64,000 bases of DNA, from the NCBI GenBank assembly GCA_922989275.2, contig OV277874.1:22432154-22496153 (forward strand). Direction: 5' to 3'. The stretch comes from Gari tellinella (taxonomy: Eukaryota > Mollusca > Bivalvia > Cardiida > Psammobiidae). The notes under the pieces were generated by a model, which did not search any database, was not told the origin of the DNA, and saw only the letters and a program-made list of their open reading frames with translations. Below, one piece after another: positions 10,096-19,404 of the stretch (positions within the stretch are counted from its first letter, which is position 1; every line of letters starts with the position of its first letter). Position numbers and translations under genes: made by a program.

Positions 10096-10331
10096 TAAAC
10101 ACTTTCATGATCAAACTTATCATCTAGGATGTTTACCCATCGTCGCCTTACTGTCGTCTCCTTCAATATTGTTGTCTGCAATATCGTTTCAAAGTTAGAA
10201 CTAAAGCAGTATACAACTGACGTACATTTCAAAACAAGTGGCAAACAGTTTTGATCCTGATCAGACTCCGAGTTACGCACCGTCTGATCAGGTTTCAAAG
10301 TTTTTGCAAATTTGGCATTAGTCGCCGTTAA
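10096..10331 (+). mobile_element. Family E MITE (TTAA type)
   Basis: Starts AACACTTTCATGATC and ends CGCCGTTAA. P1 hairpin at 10240-10310 (TTTTGATCCTGATCAGAC / GTCTGATCAGGTTTC). Its right TTAA is shared with the F copy that follows. Confidence 0.7.
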
Positions 10332-10533
10332 CCCATTTGTGCCCACGATCACATATATGGGACATAAGCAAACAGTGTAGACTCTGATCAGACGCCGCAG
10401 TCTACACTGTTTGCTGATAGGAATTTCAGAAAGAAACACAATGAAACATTTTTTTGACCAGGCATCCCTTTGATAAAAATGGACTAATCCAATATGTTAA
10501 CATGGAAGAATCCACTGGGTATAAATGGGTTAA
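10328..10533 (+). mobile_element. Family F MITE (TTAA type), copy 2
   Basis: TTAACCCATTTGTGCCC on the left and GGTATAAATGGGTTAA on the right: inverted ends with TTAA on both sides. A shortened P1-like hairpin at 10369-10422 (CAAACAGTGTAGACTCTGATC / AGTCTACACTGTTTG). Confidence 0.85.
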
Positions 10534-10545
10534 TACAGTGTTCCC

Positions 10546-10795
10546 TACAGTGGAGAAAACGTTATTCTTTCCCAATAAACGCGTTTACGCTAAATCTATT
10601 ATTTGCAGTGCAAACAGTTTTGAGCCAGATCAGACGCCGGGTAACCCGGTGTCTGATCAGGCTCCAAACTGTTTGCCACCAGGATAAATATGAATTATCA
10701 GAATTGTCCAAAAGTTGTTATTTTCTACGTTTTAGTGCTTTGCGTTTGCGTACGTTTGCGTTTAAACGGGAAAGAATAACAGCTTCTCCACTGTA
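10546..10795 (+). mobile_element. Family A MITE, young end with AAAACG variant
   Basis: Complete 250-bp copy. The left terminus is CAGTGGAGAAAACG and the right AGCTTCTCCACTGTA, so the two ends carry different subfamily variants. Confidence 0.93.
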
Positions 10796-10867
10796 TCTAA
10801 AAAAACATACCACAGGAGGCAAAGATTACAATTCCCCTACAGTGCTGAACATGACGTGCAAACAATG

Positions 10868-10920
10868 TAAACCTAGATTAGACGCCGGGTAACACTCTCA
10901 TCGGAATCCAATCTGTTTGA
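10868..10920. repeat. P1 hairpin remnant
   Basis: AGATTAGACGCCGGGTAACA preceded by CAAACAATGTAAACC and followed by AATCCAATCTGTTTG. Decayed MITE core. Confidence 0.5.
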
Positions 10921-10923
10921 AAC

Positions 10924-11180
10924 TCTGGGGGGGGGGGGGGGGGGGGGGGGCAACCACGCATTATTATCAAAATGTATTGCAACGACAACCTATATGGGGA
11001 TTATAAGAGATTTGTATTGCTACGAAGTCAGTGTATACAGTGATAAATGTTTGTCTACAAAAACAATGTTTGTCCACGAAATTACCCTTCGTACATGTAG
11101 CAATACAAATCTGTTATAATACCCATATAAGTTGTCGTAACAAAACATTTCATCGTAATACCTTGTTGGCCCCCAGTGCT
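10924..11180. mobile_element. Family O foldback with poly-G end
   Basis: Left arm CTG followed by a 24-G run (10927-10950), then CAACCACG, TATTGCAACGACAACC and AGATTTGTATTGCTACGAAG. The right arm mirrors this (CTTCGTACATGTAGCAATAC, TAAGTTGTCGTAAC) and ends TTGGCCCCCAG. The long inverted arms suggest a foldback MITE whose terminal G run has expanded. Confidence 0.75.
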
Positions 11181-11384
11181 TTTAGAAAGTTGCAGACGAC
11201 ACTTTTTGATAAATTACCTAGCATGCAATGAGTTTAATTTTATAACGTATTGATCACAGACGAGTAAATCACTGCAGATTATTAATTTAAAAGATAGTGA
11301 GCTGTCCTTTTGACACCCCGCTGATTTCGGAATTTATTGAGTATCAAATTTATTGATGCATATATTAACATTTGCAATTTCACT

Positions 11385-11490
11385 CTTGTCAATCTGGCTC
11401 CAAATTATTTGCATTGAAATTACTTGTTTTCGTGTACATTGTATACGCGTTTATTGGGAAAGAATACCGTCTTCTCCACTGCAAAGTCGG
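11385..11490 (-). mobile_element. Family A MITE, old right half
   Basis: ATCTGGCTCCAAATTATTTGC, then ACGCGTTTATTGGGAAAG and CGTCTTCTCCACTGC. Confidence 0.6.
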
Positions 11491-11499
11491 GTCAACGCA

Positions 11500-11690
11500 A
11501 ATGCAACGCAAACAATCTGTAATAAAATGTAGAAAATAACAAAGTAATAAATTGAATGGCAAACAGTTTTGAGTCTGGTCCAACGCCGGATTACCCGGTA
11601 TCTAATCAGGCTCCAATCTATTTGCAGGGGAAATAAATATTTAAGCGTTAACGCATTTATTGGGAAATAATAACGTCTTGTCAGAGGACA
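11500..11690 (-). mobile_element. Family A MITE, old
   Basis: CAACGCAAATGCAACGCAAAC, hairpin TTTTGAGTCTGGTCCAACG and mirror, then AAGCGTTAACGCATTTATTG. Ends at about AACGTCTTGTCAG; left terminus lost. Confidence 0.6.
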
Positions 11691-11845
11691 AAGGTCAATA
11701 TTATCAAAGCTTTTAGATGGGTTCATATTTTATAGATCGACTTTTACAACAGTCCTTCAAATAGAACGCAAGAGCTCTCTCTCTGATAAGCTTAGTCGGT
11801 TCCGTGCTCGGTTTGTCTATCGCATAAGGTCAAAACGACCGTTTA

Positions 11846-12095
11846 TACAGTGGAGAATCTGTTATTCTTTCCCGTTTAAACGCAAACGTACGCAAACGCA
11901 AAGCACTAAAACGTAGAAAAGAACAACTTTTGGACAATTCTGATAGTTCATGTTTAGCTTGGTGGCAAACAGTTTGGAGCCTGATCAGACGCCGGGTTAC
12001 CCGGCGTCTGATCTGGCTCCAAACTGTTTGCACTGCAAATAATAGTTTTAGCGTAAACGCGTTTATTGGGAAAGAATAACAGATTTTCCACTGTA
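11846..12095 (-). mobile_element. Family A MITE, young
   Basis: Complete 250-bp copy, TA on both sides. Confidence 0.95.
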
Positions 12096-12107
12096 TACCC
12101 TAAACCA

Positions 12108-12394
12108 TTAACACATTCAACCATAGAGACAAGTATACTCGTCATTTACAACCAGTGTACCTGTGAGGATTACACTTGTCCAAAACAAACAGTGCAGACC
12201 CTGATAAGATGACCCCTTTAAGCAAACAGTGTAGACCCTGATCAGAGGGCTCCTTAAGGAGCCCTTGGATCAGGGTATGCACTGTTTGTCCGTTAAAGAA
12301 TATTGTTAAAATCAACCCTAAATAGTCAAAAATGGACAAAACTATGTTTTAAATTAGAGTTTTCCATTAAACGTTTCAGGGGTGAATGCGTTAA
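12108..12394. mobile_element. Family L MITE (TTAA type), copy 1
   Basis: TTAACACATTCAACC at the left, GGTGAATGCGTTAA at the right. Hairpin at 12225-12292: CAAACAGTGTAGACCCTGATC, AGAGGGCTCC, TTAA and mirror. A second partial arm precedes it (CAAACAGTGCAGACCCTG). A relative is at 44736-44965. Confidence 0.8.
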
Positions 12395-12692
12395 TGTCAA
12401 CAGCGGAATTCATACTTGAGAGAAGTCAAACCGTTTGGATCGGGATCAGGGACAGAGTATTTCGGGCTCTTATGTGAATTCGAATTATGAACATATGCTG
12501 AAATGGTGGCGGTATTGTTCAAGATAAGAGTGTACAATCATAGTTGTCTATATAGCATATGAAAACTATTTAACATAAAAGTCACTTATATATTTAACTC
12601 AAGCAGTGCTTGATATTTGAATAACTGTTTATGGGCACTCAAAGGCAGTGTGTTGTAAATTGCATTTGAGTAATACGATAACAGCAATTCAT
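12395..12692. other. No gene seen
   Basis: A weak P1-like word at 12423-12465 (GTCAAACCGTTTGGATCGGG); otherwise featureless AT-rich sequence. Confidence 0.45.
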
Positions 12693-13241
12693 TTAGCCCT
12701 TTCCCCCATAGAAGCGCCTGTTACATGTAGCGCATTCAATTTATTCTTCCGCTGAAGATAATAGTTCCAATATTTACTGTAATGAATACAGTGGAGTGTC
12801 TGTTATGCCAGCTTAGAGAGAGACGTTAAAACATTCATCATCAACTTATTCTTTCCCGTTTAAACGCAAACGTACGCAAACGCAAAACACTAAAACGTAG
12901 AAAAGTACAACTTTTGAACAATTCTGATAATTCATCTTTATCTTGGTGGCAAACAGTTTGGAGCCTGATCAGACGCCGTGTTACCCGGCGTCTGATCTGG
13001 CTCTAAACTGTTTGCACTGCAAATAATAGTTTTAGCGTAAACGCGTTTATTGGGAAAGAATAACAGATTCTCCACTGTATATATCATAAGTAATATTTTC
13101 TTTAATCTAGCTAGAAGAAGCTTAAAGCAGGCTGAAAGTAAAGCAGAATGCGCCTTTAGGCGCATCTTGCTTTACTTTCAACCTTCTTTAAGTAGTCACA
13201 TATTTTCGAAACTAGAAACAGGCTATGGGGTAAAATGTTAA
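12693..13241 (+). mobile_element. Family C MITE split by an A copy
   Basis: Left part TTAGCCCTTTCCCCCATAG to 12786; resumes at 13080 with the P2 hairpin (13118-13192: GCTTAAAGCAGGCTGAAAG, AGAATGCGCC and mirror), ending CTATGGGGTAAAATG TTAA. Removing A restores a C of normal length (about 250 bp). Confidence 0.85.
12787..13079 (-). mobile_element. Family A MITE, young, insertion in left arm
   Basis: 293 bp. The normal end TACAGTGGAGTGTCTGTTAT is followed by about 43 extra bases (CCAGCTTAGAGAGAGACG...) before TTATTCTTTCCCG resumes. Right half normal. Nested in the C copy. Confidence 0.9.
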
Positions 13242-13434
13242 AATTAAATTTATCTTACGCTGAATCATAAACCGCAATAAAATGTCTGCTTAAATCTGTT
13301 GTTTGCCCGATAAGATTTACTGAACATTTAAGCACCAAATCCTTGGGTGTACCTACTCATTTGAATCGTCTCGAAGAGACAATTCTAATGAGTAGTTACA
13401 CCATAGGATTTAATGCAGAAATGCTGCAGTATAA

Positions 13435-13693
13435 TACAAGTGAGAACACGTTATTCTTTCCCAATAAACGCGTTTACGCTAAAACTATTATTTTCACTGC
13501 AAACAGTTTGGAGCCAGATCAGACGCCGGGTAACCCGGCGTCTGATCAGGCTCCAAACCGTTTGCCACCAATATAAAGATGAATTATCAGAATTGTCATA
13601 AAGTTGTACTTTTCTACGTTTTCTACGTTTTAATGTTTTGCGTTTGCGTACGTTTGCGTTTAAACGGGAAAGAATAACAGATTCTCCACTGTA
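13435..13693 (+). mobile_element. Family A MITE, young
   Basis: 259 bp. Left end TACAAGTGAGAACACG (mutated), right end intact. An 8-bp TCTACGTT duplication occurs before the right arm (13612-13630). Confidence 0.92.
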
Positions 13694-13940
13694 CAGTGGA
13701 GAAAACGTTATTATTTCCCGTTTAAACGCAAACGTACGCAAACGCATTGCAATAAAACATAAAAAAGACAACTTTTCGACAATTTTGACTATTCATCTTG
13801 ATCTGAGTGGCAAACATTTTGGAGCCTGATCAGACGCCGGGTTACCCGGCGTCTGATCTGGCTCCAAACTGTTTGCAATGGGAAAATTAGTTTTAGCGTA
13901 AACGCGTTTATTGGGAAAGAATAACGTTTTCTCCATTGTA
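13692..13940 (-). mobile_element. Family A MITE, older subfamily
   Basis: CAGTGGAGAAAACG to GTTTTCTCCATTGTA. Abuts the previous copy end-to-end, with a single TA between them. Confidence 0.92.
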
Positions 13941-14161
13941 ATAGTAAGACTGCAGCTATAAAGATTTAATATTTTGAAGTACATGTACTCCCCTTATCTG
14001 GAACCCTGTTTAAATACAGTAAAACATCGCTATTACGACCACTAAATTGTGTGAATTATTACGCGTTTACTTTTAAGACAGGTTCCTACTTAAAGCAAGA
14101 TTACAGTTAAACAGAAAGCTGCCTTAGAAGTTTTCGGTTTACATGTACCTATTACCTTTCT

Positions 14162-14697
14162 TTAAAGGGACTCGCAACCGGATGGTGTACTTGTCAAAAT
14201 AAAATAAAATACTCAAATAAAAGCAAATGTGTGGCATTATTTGGCTTCTGATATTAAAAAAATATGACCAGTCCAAAAAAAGTCTCAATAATCGTCACCG
14301 AATCTTATTTTTTTTTTTAGATATTTTCCATCGGTTTTTCTATAGCGTCAGCTGACGGTATAGTTGTTGTTGTTGCTTCTCTACACGGGCTCAGACATAA
14401 ACCCGAGCCGAATATGTATTATCAATCGCTACCAGTGAAGTACGTTACTTCGCTACCACATAGATAGAGCGCCACAGTAGCCGCGGGGGTAAAGGCGCTT
14501 CCCTTTTTGTTTAATATTTGTCTCCGCATGGAGGGTCACGGGTTCGAATCCCACCAGAGCTTCTTCTTTTTTTTTTTAAATGCATTTTTTTAACAGAATT
14601 TATTATCCTAAACTAAATCTTACCAATTTATATAAGCATTTGACATATATTTACAAATTACTATTTTTATGCTAAATCCGGTTGCAAGCCTCTTTAA
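14162..14697. mobile_element. Element S (TTAA flanks, AGGGACTCGCAACCGGAT ends)
   Basis: TTAA then AGGGACTCGCAACCGGAT on the left; ATCCGGTTGCAAGCCTCT then TTAA on the right, giving 18-bp imperfect inverted ends. Has T-rich tracts and a tRNA-like region inside. No ORF. The family is not recognised; a hAT origin with a 7-bp TCTTTAA duplication is an alternative reading. Confidence 0.7.
14469..14562 (+). other. tRNA-like sequence inside S (probable SINE head)
   Basis: B-box-like GGGTTCGAATCCC at 14540-14552, an A-box-like TAGCCGCGGGGG upstream and a T-rich tail after. Too irregular for a functional tRNA. Best read as a tRNA-derived SINE or a tRNA-like pol III promoter. Confidence 0.5.
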
Positions 14698-14778
14698 GCT
14701 GTCACATGTCTTTGAACTAATCAACTAACCTTTGGTTTTAGTGGTCGTTTTAGAGAGATTTATTGTATTTGTACAAAA

Positions 14779-14961
14779 TACAGTCGAAACTCGATATTTC
14801 GAACTCACGTAAATCGATATTACTGATATTATACTTCATTGTTTTATTTCGATAAATCGATCTCGCTTCAGTCGAAAATACCCGTATTTCAAAGTTAAAG
14901 TATGGGTCAACATGGGTTTGTTCGAACTATCGCAAGTTCGAATGATCGCGTTTCGACTGTA
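14779..14961. mobile_element. Family I MITE
   Basis: TACAGTCGAAACTCGAT left, GATCGCGTTTCGACTGTA right: inverted ends flanked by TA. Interior has ATACCCGTATTTCAAAG and the paired GTTCGAACTATCGC / GCAAGTTCGAATG. Confidence 0.8.
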
Positions 14962-15033
14962 GAATGCGTCTTTAGTGTTACAGTGGCTACGACATTATTT
15001 TCCCCAATAAACGAGTTTATACTTAAAGCCATA

Positions 15034-15645
15034 TACAGCGTTCCCTCTCTACAACGACACCCAATGGGAGTGAACAATTGTGTGCGTTATTCGGAGGGAG
15101 TCGTTATAGGGAGGGCAATTGGCTTTCATTTATAAACACAGCTTGAATCCAGATCACGCGGCGTCTGATCTTAATTCAAACTGTTTTCACTCATCAGTGA
15201 GTTGCTACAGTGGAGAATCTGTTATTCTTTCCCGTTTAAACGCAAACGTACGCAAACGCAAAGCACTAAAACGTAGAAAAGAACAACTTTTGGACAATTC
15301 TGATAATTCTTGTTTATCCTGGTGGCAAACAGTTTGGAGCCTGATCAGACGCCGGGTCACCCGGCGTCTGATCTGGCTCCAAACTGTTTGCACTGCAAAT
15401 AATAGTTTTAGCGTAAACGTGTTTATTGGGAAAGAATAACAGATTCTCCACTGTAGTTTGTTTATTCTCTCGTCAAAATGTACATTTTATAACTTTAAGA
15501 CAAACAGCAGGCGACACCTTTAAGTGGACGACATAGGAAAAGTAAAGGCGTTAGACATAAATGTCCTATTTAGGGAACTGGCGCAAGGGTCGTTATAAGG
15601 AGGGAGTCTTTGTTGGGAGGGCCGTTGTAGAAAGGGAACACTGTA
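15034..15645 (-). mobile_element. Family B MITE split by a young A
   Basis: TACAGCGTTCCCTCTCTAC left, GTAGAAAGGGAACACTGTA right. P1 arms around 15148-15190 are damaged (GAATCCAGATCACGCGGCG). The A copy at 15206-15455 sits inside. Confidence 0.85.
15206..15455 (-). mobile_element. Family A MITE, young
   Basis: Complete 250-bp copy, innermost of the nest. Confidence 0.95.
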
Positions 15646-15724
15646 TCCAATGCAAACGGTATGGAGCCAGATCGGGCGCCGATTTACAGTTCGCCACAGA
15701 TATTAAAACCAAGCGTCTGCATAC

Positions 15725-15808
15725 TTGTCTTGTTTCGGGAGCACCAGCAAGCGTTTTTGTCCGGGGGATCGTTATTAGGAAGGTCGTTGTACTGAGAGAG
15801 CACTGTAC
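15725..15808 (-). mobile_element. Family B fragment, right end
   Basis: TTGTTTCGGGAGCACCAGC, then GATCGTTATTAGGAAGG and GAGAGAGCACTGTA. Confidence 0.65.
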
Positions 15809-15855
15809 TTATATAATAGATAACTATGAAATGATATAATTTCATCTGCAAAAAT

Positions 15856-16467
15856 CAGGGCTGCCATTTCTTCGGATTGATTTAGAAATCTTCGGATGTT
15901 TCTGAATTTCTCCGGATGTACGGATTTTTTTTCAGAAATCTTCGGATGTCTCCTCTTACTTTTAAATTTTGGAATGTTGGCGTTTTTTACTTAGAAAACA
16001 TTGATATTGGATACCAAATAGTTTAGATCCCGTGACGCGGCGTCTGATCTGGATTCAAACTGTTTGCATAAATATGTAAGTGTTATACAATGGAGAATCT
16101 GTTATTCTTTCCCAATAAACGCGTTTACGTTAAAACTATTATTTGCAGTGCAAACAGTTTGGAGCCAGATCAGACGCCGGGTAACCGGCGTCTGATCAGG
16201 CTCCAAACTGTTTGCCACCAAGATAAACAAGAATTATCAGAATTGTCCAAAAGTTGTTCTTTTCTACGATTTAGTGCTTTGCGTTTGCGTACGTTTGCGT
16301 TTAAACGGGAAAGAATAACAGATTCTCCACTGTATGACGTCACAAATGACGTCAGAATAACAGATTATCCACTGTATATTGACTTGCAGGGAAAGGGTTA
16401 AAAGGTACGATTCCTAAAATAGCGCTTGCATTTTAGGATTTTTATTAGAAACTTACATGTATGATAG
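15856..16467. mobile_element. Family R element, copy 2 (nested content)
   Basis: Left CAGGGCTGCCATTTCTTCGG, right GATAGCCCTG near 16467, with internal AGGTACGATTCCTAAAAT as in R1 (23542-23797). Contains a P1 remnant (16020-16070) and an A copy. The extent is inferred from ends alone. Confidence 0.5.
16086..16376 (+). mobile_element. Family A MITE, young, one extra terminal unit
   Basis: First right end at 16334, then TGACGTCACAAATGACGTCA and a second terminus ending 16376. The hairpin centre has lost three bases (GGGTAACCGGCG). Confidence 0.94.
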
Positions 16468-17075
16468 CCCTGAAAATCTTTCTATCTAAAACATGTTATC
16501 TCAGTCACCATCTGCTCAAAGCTTTGTCACATCTACAGATATACTAATGCAGTTTACAAATCCATTGGCTTTTCCAATCAAACTGTTGAAACAGTTTTGT
16601 CGAAAACTTCAACTACACATATACGAAAAGTGGATTGAAATACAGACAGTCTTTTATAAACGTGCTAATCAGCAAATCGTTGAAGGTATTCTTAAGATCG
16701 AGTCAATAATAAATGCATGGTAATAATAAAGCAAAAGCTCTTTTATAAGCTTTTTACTTTACTGTTGTTCCGCATTTAACTGTCAGATTTGATACCACTG
16801 CAAATCTGTCTTTTTCCAGCCGCTGATATATAGAAGATAGACTGTAATAGTTTATCTAGCTTTGTACTAGATTCCGGTTTTAATTTGGTAAAATATATTT
16901 TGAAAATGCAACTTCCATGCGTTTAGAAATTGAAACTGTCATTCAGGCCTAGTTGTTTAGATAGGTTATTTGTTATCACTCAAAAGAAATTGAACAAATC
17001 CAGTTGTAGCTTTGACAAACTGATTGAAATCTTTCAACACCATGAACTTGTTTCAAATATACACCTTACATTTAC
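16468..17075. other. No gene seen
   Basis: An open frame of 76 codons at 16493-16723 has no recognisable domain. A weak P2-like word (AAAGCTTTTTACTTTACTG) occurs near 16745. Otherwise featureless. Confidence 0.4.
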
Positions 17076-17141
17076 AAACAGTGTAGACTCAGATCAGAGG
17101 TCTATGAGCCCTCTGATCAAGGTCTACACTGTTTGCTACAT
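17076..17141. repeat. Isolated L-type hairpin
   Basis: CAAACAGTGTAGACTCAGATC, AGAGGTCTATGAGCCCTCTG, GATCAAGGTCTACACTGTTTG. The core of family L without its ends. Confidence 0.65.
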
Positions 17142-17540
17142 TTAAGCATTATTTATGAAACTTTATAGAATTTCAAGTATACTGGCTCATGATTTGGTAA
17201 CTTAAATCATTTCCAAGGGAAAATAATAAACCACAAGAGTTACTTAGGGTTGAAAGAGTTAGAGACTACTAATATGAAACAAGATAAGGAATACTGCTTA
17301 ATGTTGCACAATAGTAAAATCAGAGACCCATCCAAACGCTGTATGTTTCAGGTTTGTCTTACAGTACGCTTTAGTTTTTGTCTTGAACTATAGAACAACT
17401 TGTAGTAAGAAATTACGAATTCGTCAAATACCAATTAACATAGACTTTACTGTACGAGACAAAAACACAACTGGTTCGATTACAGCTTACTCGAAATTAT
17501 TTGCAGCAGGTGTAGCCAGGTTGAGTATATGATTAAATGG
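17142..17540. other. No gene seen
   Basis: AT-rich, no supported feature before the tRNA-like pair. Confidence 0.45.
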
Positions 17541-17558
17541 TGAGAGATTTGTGTAAGC

Positions 17559-17631
17559 GGTCCGGTGGCTCAGTCGGTAGAACACTTGCCCAGTAAGCAA
17601 GGGGTCCCGGGTTCGAGTCCCGGTCTGGCTG
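17559..17631 (+). tRNA. tRNA-like sequence, anticodon AGT (probable pseudogene/SINE head)
   Basis: Folds as a 73-nt cloverleaf: A box TGGCTCAGTCGG, anticodon stem CTTGC/GCAAG with loop CCAGTAA, T arm CCGGG TTCGAGT CCCGG. Position 33 is C instead of T, the D stem has GAAC opposite GCTC, and the acceptor stem has a C/T mismatch and several G-T pairs. These argue against function. Flanked by GGTGAGA and TCTCACC. Confidence 0.5.
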
Positions 17632-17837
17632 CATATTTTTCTCACCATGTTACATTTGGCGCCCAACGTAAATTACCTATAGCTTAATATTTAACTCGCA
17701 GAGTGTACAGAAATTGTAATAAGAAACTCGTGGAGTGTTCTTAAAGTAAGAATCATGGACGAATTATTGTGTAGAGGGGTGTGTGTAGCCGAGTTGAGTA
17801 CATGTATATGATTAAATGGTGATATATTCGTGTAAGC

Positions 17838-17910
17838 GGTCCGGTGACTCAGTCGGTTGAGCACTTGCCTATTAAGCAAGGGGTCCCGGTTTCGAGTCCC
17901 GGTCTAGCTG
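17838..17910 (+). tRNA. tRNA-like sequence, anticodon ATT (probable pseudogene/SINE head)
   Basis: Second copy 279 bp downstream, including flanks (GTGTAAGCGG before, GCATATTTTTCTCACCA after). Anticodon loop CTATTAA with normal U33, D stem restored to GAGC, but the T stem has one mismatch. The altered anticodon between duplicates suggests a repeat, not a tRNA pair. Confidence 0.5.
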
Positions 17911-17943
17911 CATATTTTTCTCACCAAGTTACACAGGCAGTAG

Positions 17944-18420
17944 GATATTTCGATATAAATGTTTTTGTGCTTTTTTATATTTATTTGAAGCAAAAAAACA
18001 TAGCATGTCACTGAAGTGATCCACATTTTCTCCCGAAAATAATTGTTTTTTAATACCGACTTACATCGCATGTCGCATGACATAATGCTATATCGGTTTT
18101 AAAACGTAATATAATTCTGCCTCACGGAATACTTAGGTTTCAATATCTGATGTTGGTTTATATAGGTCTTGAGCCAATTAGACATTTATTGCAACCTTAT
18201 TGATCAGAAAATGCTGAGTTCACTTAAGTCATTTTGTTGATTACGTACTTTTAAAGAGCGCATCAGAGATTCGAAATTTGCAACAACGTTACTTGGTGTA
18301 AATTGTTGTTTACATGTAACGTTTAGACATGCAATTGGCAAACACGAAACGGTCCATCCAAAGACCCTTATCCTCCCAAAACTTCTATAAATCTCCACAA
18401 ACCTCTTTTAAATCAAGGTT
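17944..18420 (+). repeat. Repeat T, copy 1
   Basis: Shares CACTGAAGTGATCCACAT, GCATGTCGCATGACATA, AACGTAATATAATTCTGCC and TCAATATCTGATGTTGG with copies at 18838, 19880 and 23440. Provides the empty site for the E insertion in copy 3 (CGGTTTTAAAACG). No ORF of note. Confidence 0.75.
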
Positions 18421-18520
18421 TCCGTATTCTAGCAGATCGTAGCTTAAAGCAGACAGAAAGTAAAGCAGAATGCGCCTTAGAAACAGGTTAAGGGGTACAC
18501 TATTAAGCTGGATAAAACAC
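18350..18520. repeat. U-like and C-like fragments
   Basis: CGGTCCATCCAAAGACCC, TCTCCACAAACCTC resemble the ends of element U (43521). Next comes one arm of the P2 hairpin (GTAGCTTAAAGCAGACAGAAAG, AGAATGCGCCTTAG) and the C tail AAACAGGTTAAGGGGTA. Confidence 0.5.
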
Positions 18521-18562
18521 TTTGATAATCATAACATTTCTTCAAGAATAATTCGTTGGACC

Positions 18563-18812
18563 TACAGTGGAGAATCTATTATTCTTTCCCAATAAACGCG
18601 TTTACGCTAAAACTATTTTTTACAGTGCAAACAGTTTGGAGCCAGATCAGACGCCGGGTAACCCGGCGTCTGATCAGGCTCCAAACTGTTTGCCACCAAG
18701 ATAAACAAGAATTATCAGAATTGTCCAAAAGTTGTTCTTTTCTACGTTTTAGTGCTTTGCGTTTGCGTACGTTTGCGTTTAAACGGGAAAGAATAACAGA
18801 TTCTCCACTGTA
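18563..18812 (+). mobile_element. Family A MITE, young
   Basis: Complete 250-bp copy with one change in the left end (ATCTATTATTC). Confidence 0.95.
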
Positions 18813-18837
18813 TAAGAAATAAACACAGAAGGCACGT

Positions 18838-19150
18838 TTGAAGTAAAATCAACCATGCCGCTGAAGTGATCCACATCTATCCTAAAATTAATTGTTTGTT
18901 TTTCCGACCGACTTACATTGCATGTCGCATGACATACTGCCATATCGGTTCTATTACTTGTTATAACTGTGCCTCGTGGCATAGTTAGGTTTCAACAGCT
19001 GATGTTGGTTTATGTTAGTCTAGAGTCAATTAGACATTTATTGCGACCTTATTGTTCAGAATATGTTGAGTTCACTGAAGTCAACTTGTTTGATTTTGTA
19101 CAGGCATTTAAAAGTCGTATTCGGGGTTACACCTTTAGGAAATCTGATCC
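18838..19150 (+). repeat. Repeat T, copy 2
   Basis: CCGCTGAAGTGATCCACATC, GCATGTCGCATGACATACTG, TTCAACAGCTGATGTTGG, TCAATTAGACATTTATTGCG. Immediately followed by family C. Confidence 0.7.
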
Positions 19151-19153
19151 TTG

Positions 19154-19404
19154 TTAACCATTTACCTGATAGCCTATTTCTAGTATTGAAGATAGGTGAT
19201 TACTCAAAGCAGGTTGAAAGTAAAGCAGAATGCGCCTTAGACGCATTCTGCTTTACTTTCAGCCTGCTTTAAGCTTTCATGTGCTATAATATAGAAATTA
19301 TTGCCTATGCTATATATTCATGACTGATTATATTGGAACTACTTTCTTCAGCGGAGGAATAAATCATATGCGCTAAAAGGCGCTTCTATTGGGGAAAGAG
19401 TTAA
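19154..19404 (-). mobile_element. Family C MITE, full length (TTAA type)
   Basis: TTAACCATTTACCTGATAGCC left; TTGGGGAAAGAGTTAA right; 251 bp with TTAA at both ends. P2 hairpin at 19205-19274 (AAAGCAGGTTGAAAG, TAAAGCAGAATGCGCC and mirror). Shares TCAGCGGAGGAATAAAT and GCGCTAAAAGGCGC with other C copies. Confidence 0.9.

Larger units (their letters stand above)
13310..14008. mobile_element. Family J MITE split by two A copies
   Basis: Central hairpin at 13350-13405 (CTACTCATTTGAATCGTCTC / GAGACAATTCTAATGAGTAG). The right terminus CCCCTTATCTGGAACCCTG lies beyond the two A copies at about 13990-14008. The left end is unclear. Confidence 0.65.
14016..14768 (+). mobile_element. Family H MITE split by element S
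   Basis: Left part TACAGTAAAACATCGCTATT, ACGACCACTAAATTG and a P2b hairpin arm (CTTAAAGCAAGATTACAG). Right part AGCTGTCACATGTC, TAGTGGTCGTTTTAGAGAG. Interrupted by 14162-14697. Confidence 0.7.
14979..15720 (+). mobile_element. Family A MITE, old, outermost of a triple nest
   Basis: TACAGTGGCTACGACATT to ACTTAAAGCCATA, then the B copy, then ATCCAATGCAAACGGTATGG and AGCCAGATCGGGCGCCG after 15645. The joint reads as normal A internal order. The right end is degraded. Confidence 0.7.

Noticed and set aside
12180..12300. Attenuator-like RNA structure with AGGGCTCCTTAAGGAGCCC
   Set aside because: Explained as the core hairpin of family L, which recurs at 44736 and 17076.
17559..17910. Functional tRNA-Thr and tRNA-Asn genes
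   Set aside because: Mismatched acceptor and D stems, C at position 33 in one, an unusual ATT anticodon in the other, and shared repeat-like flanks.
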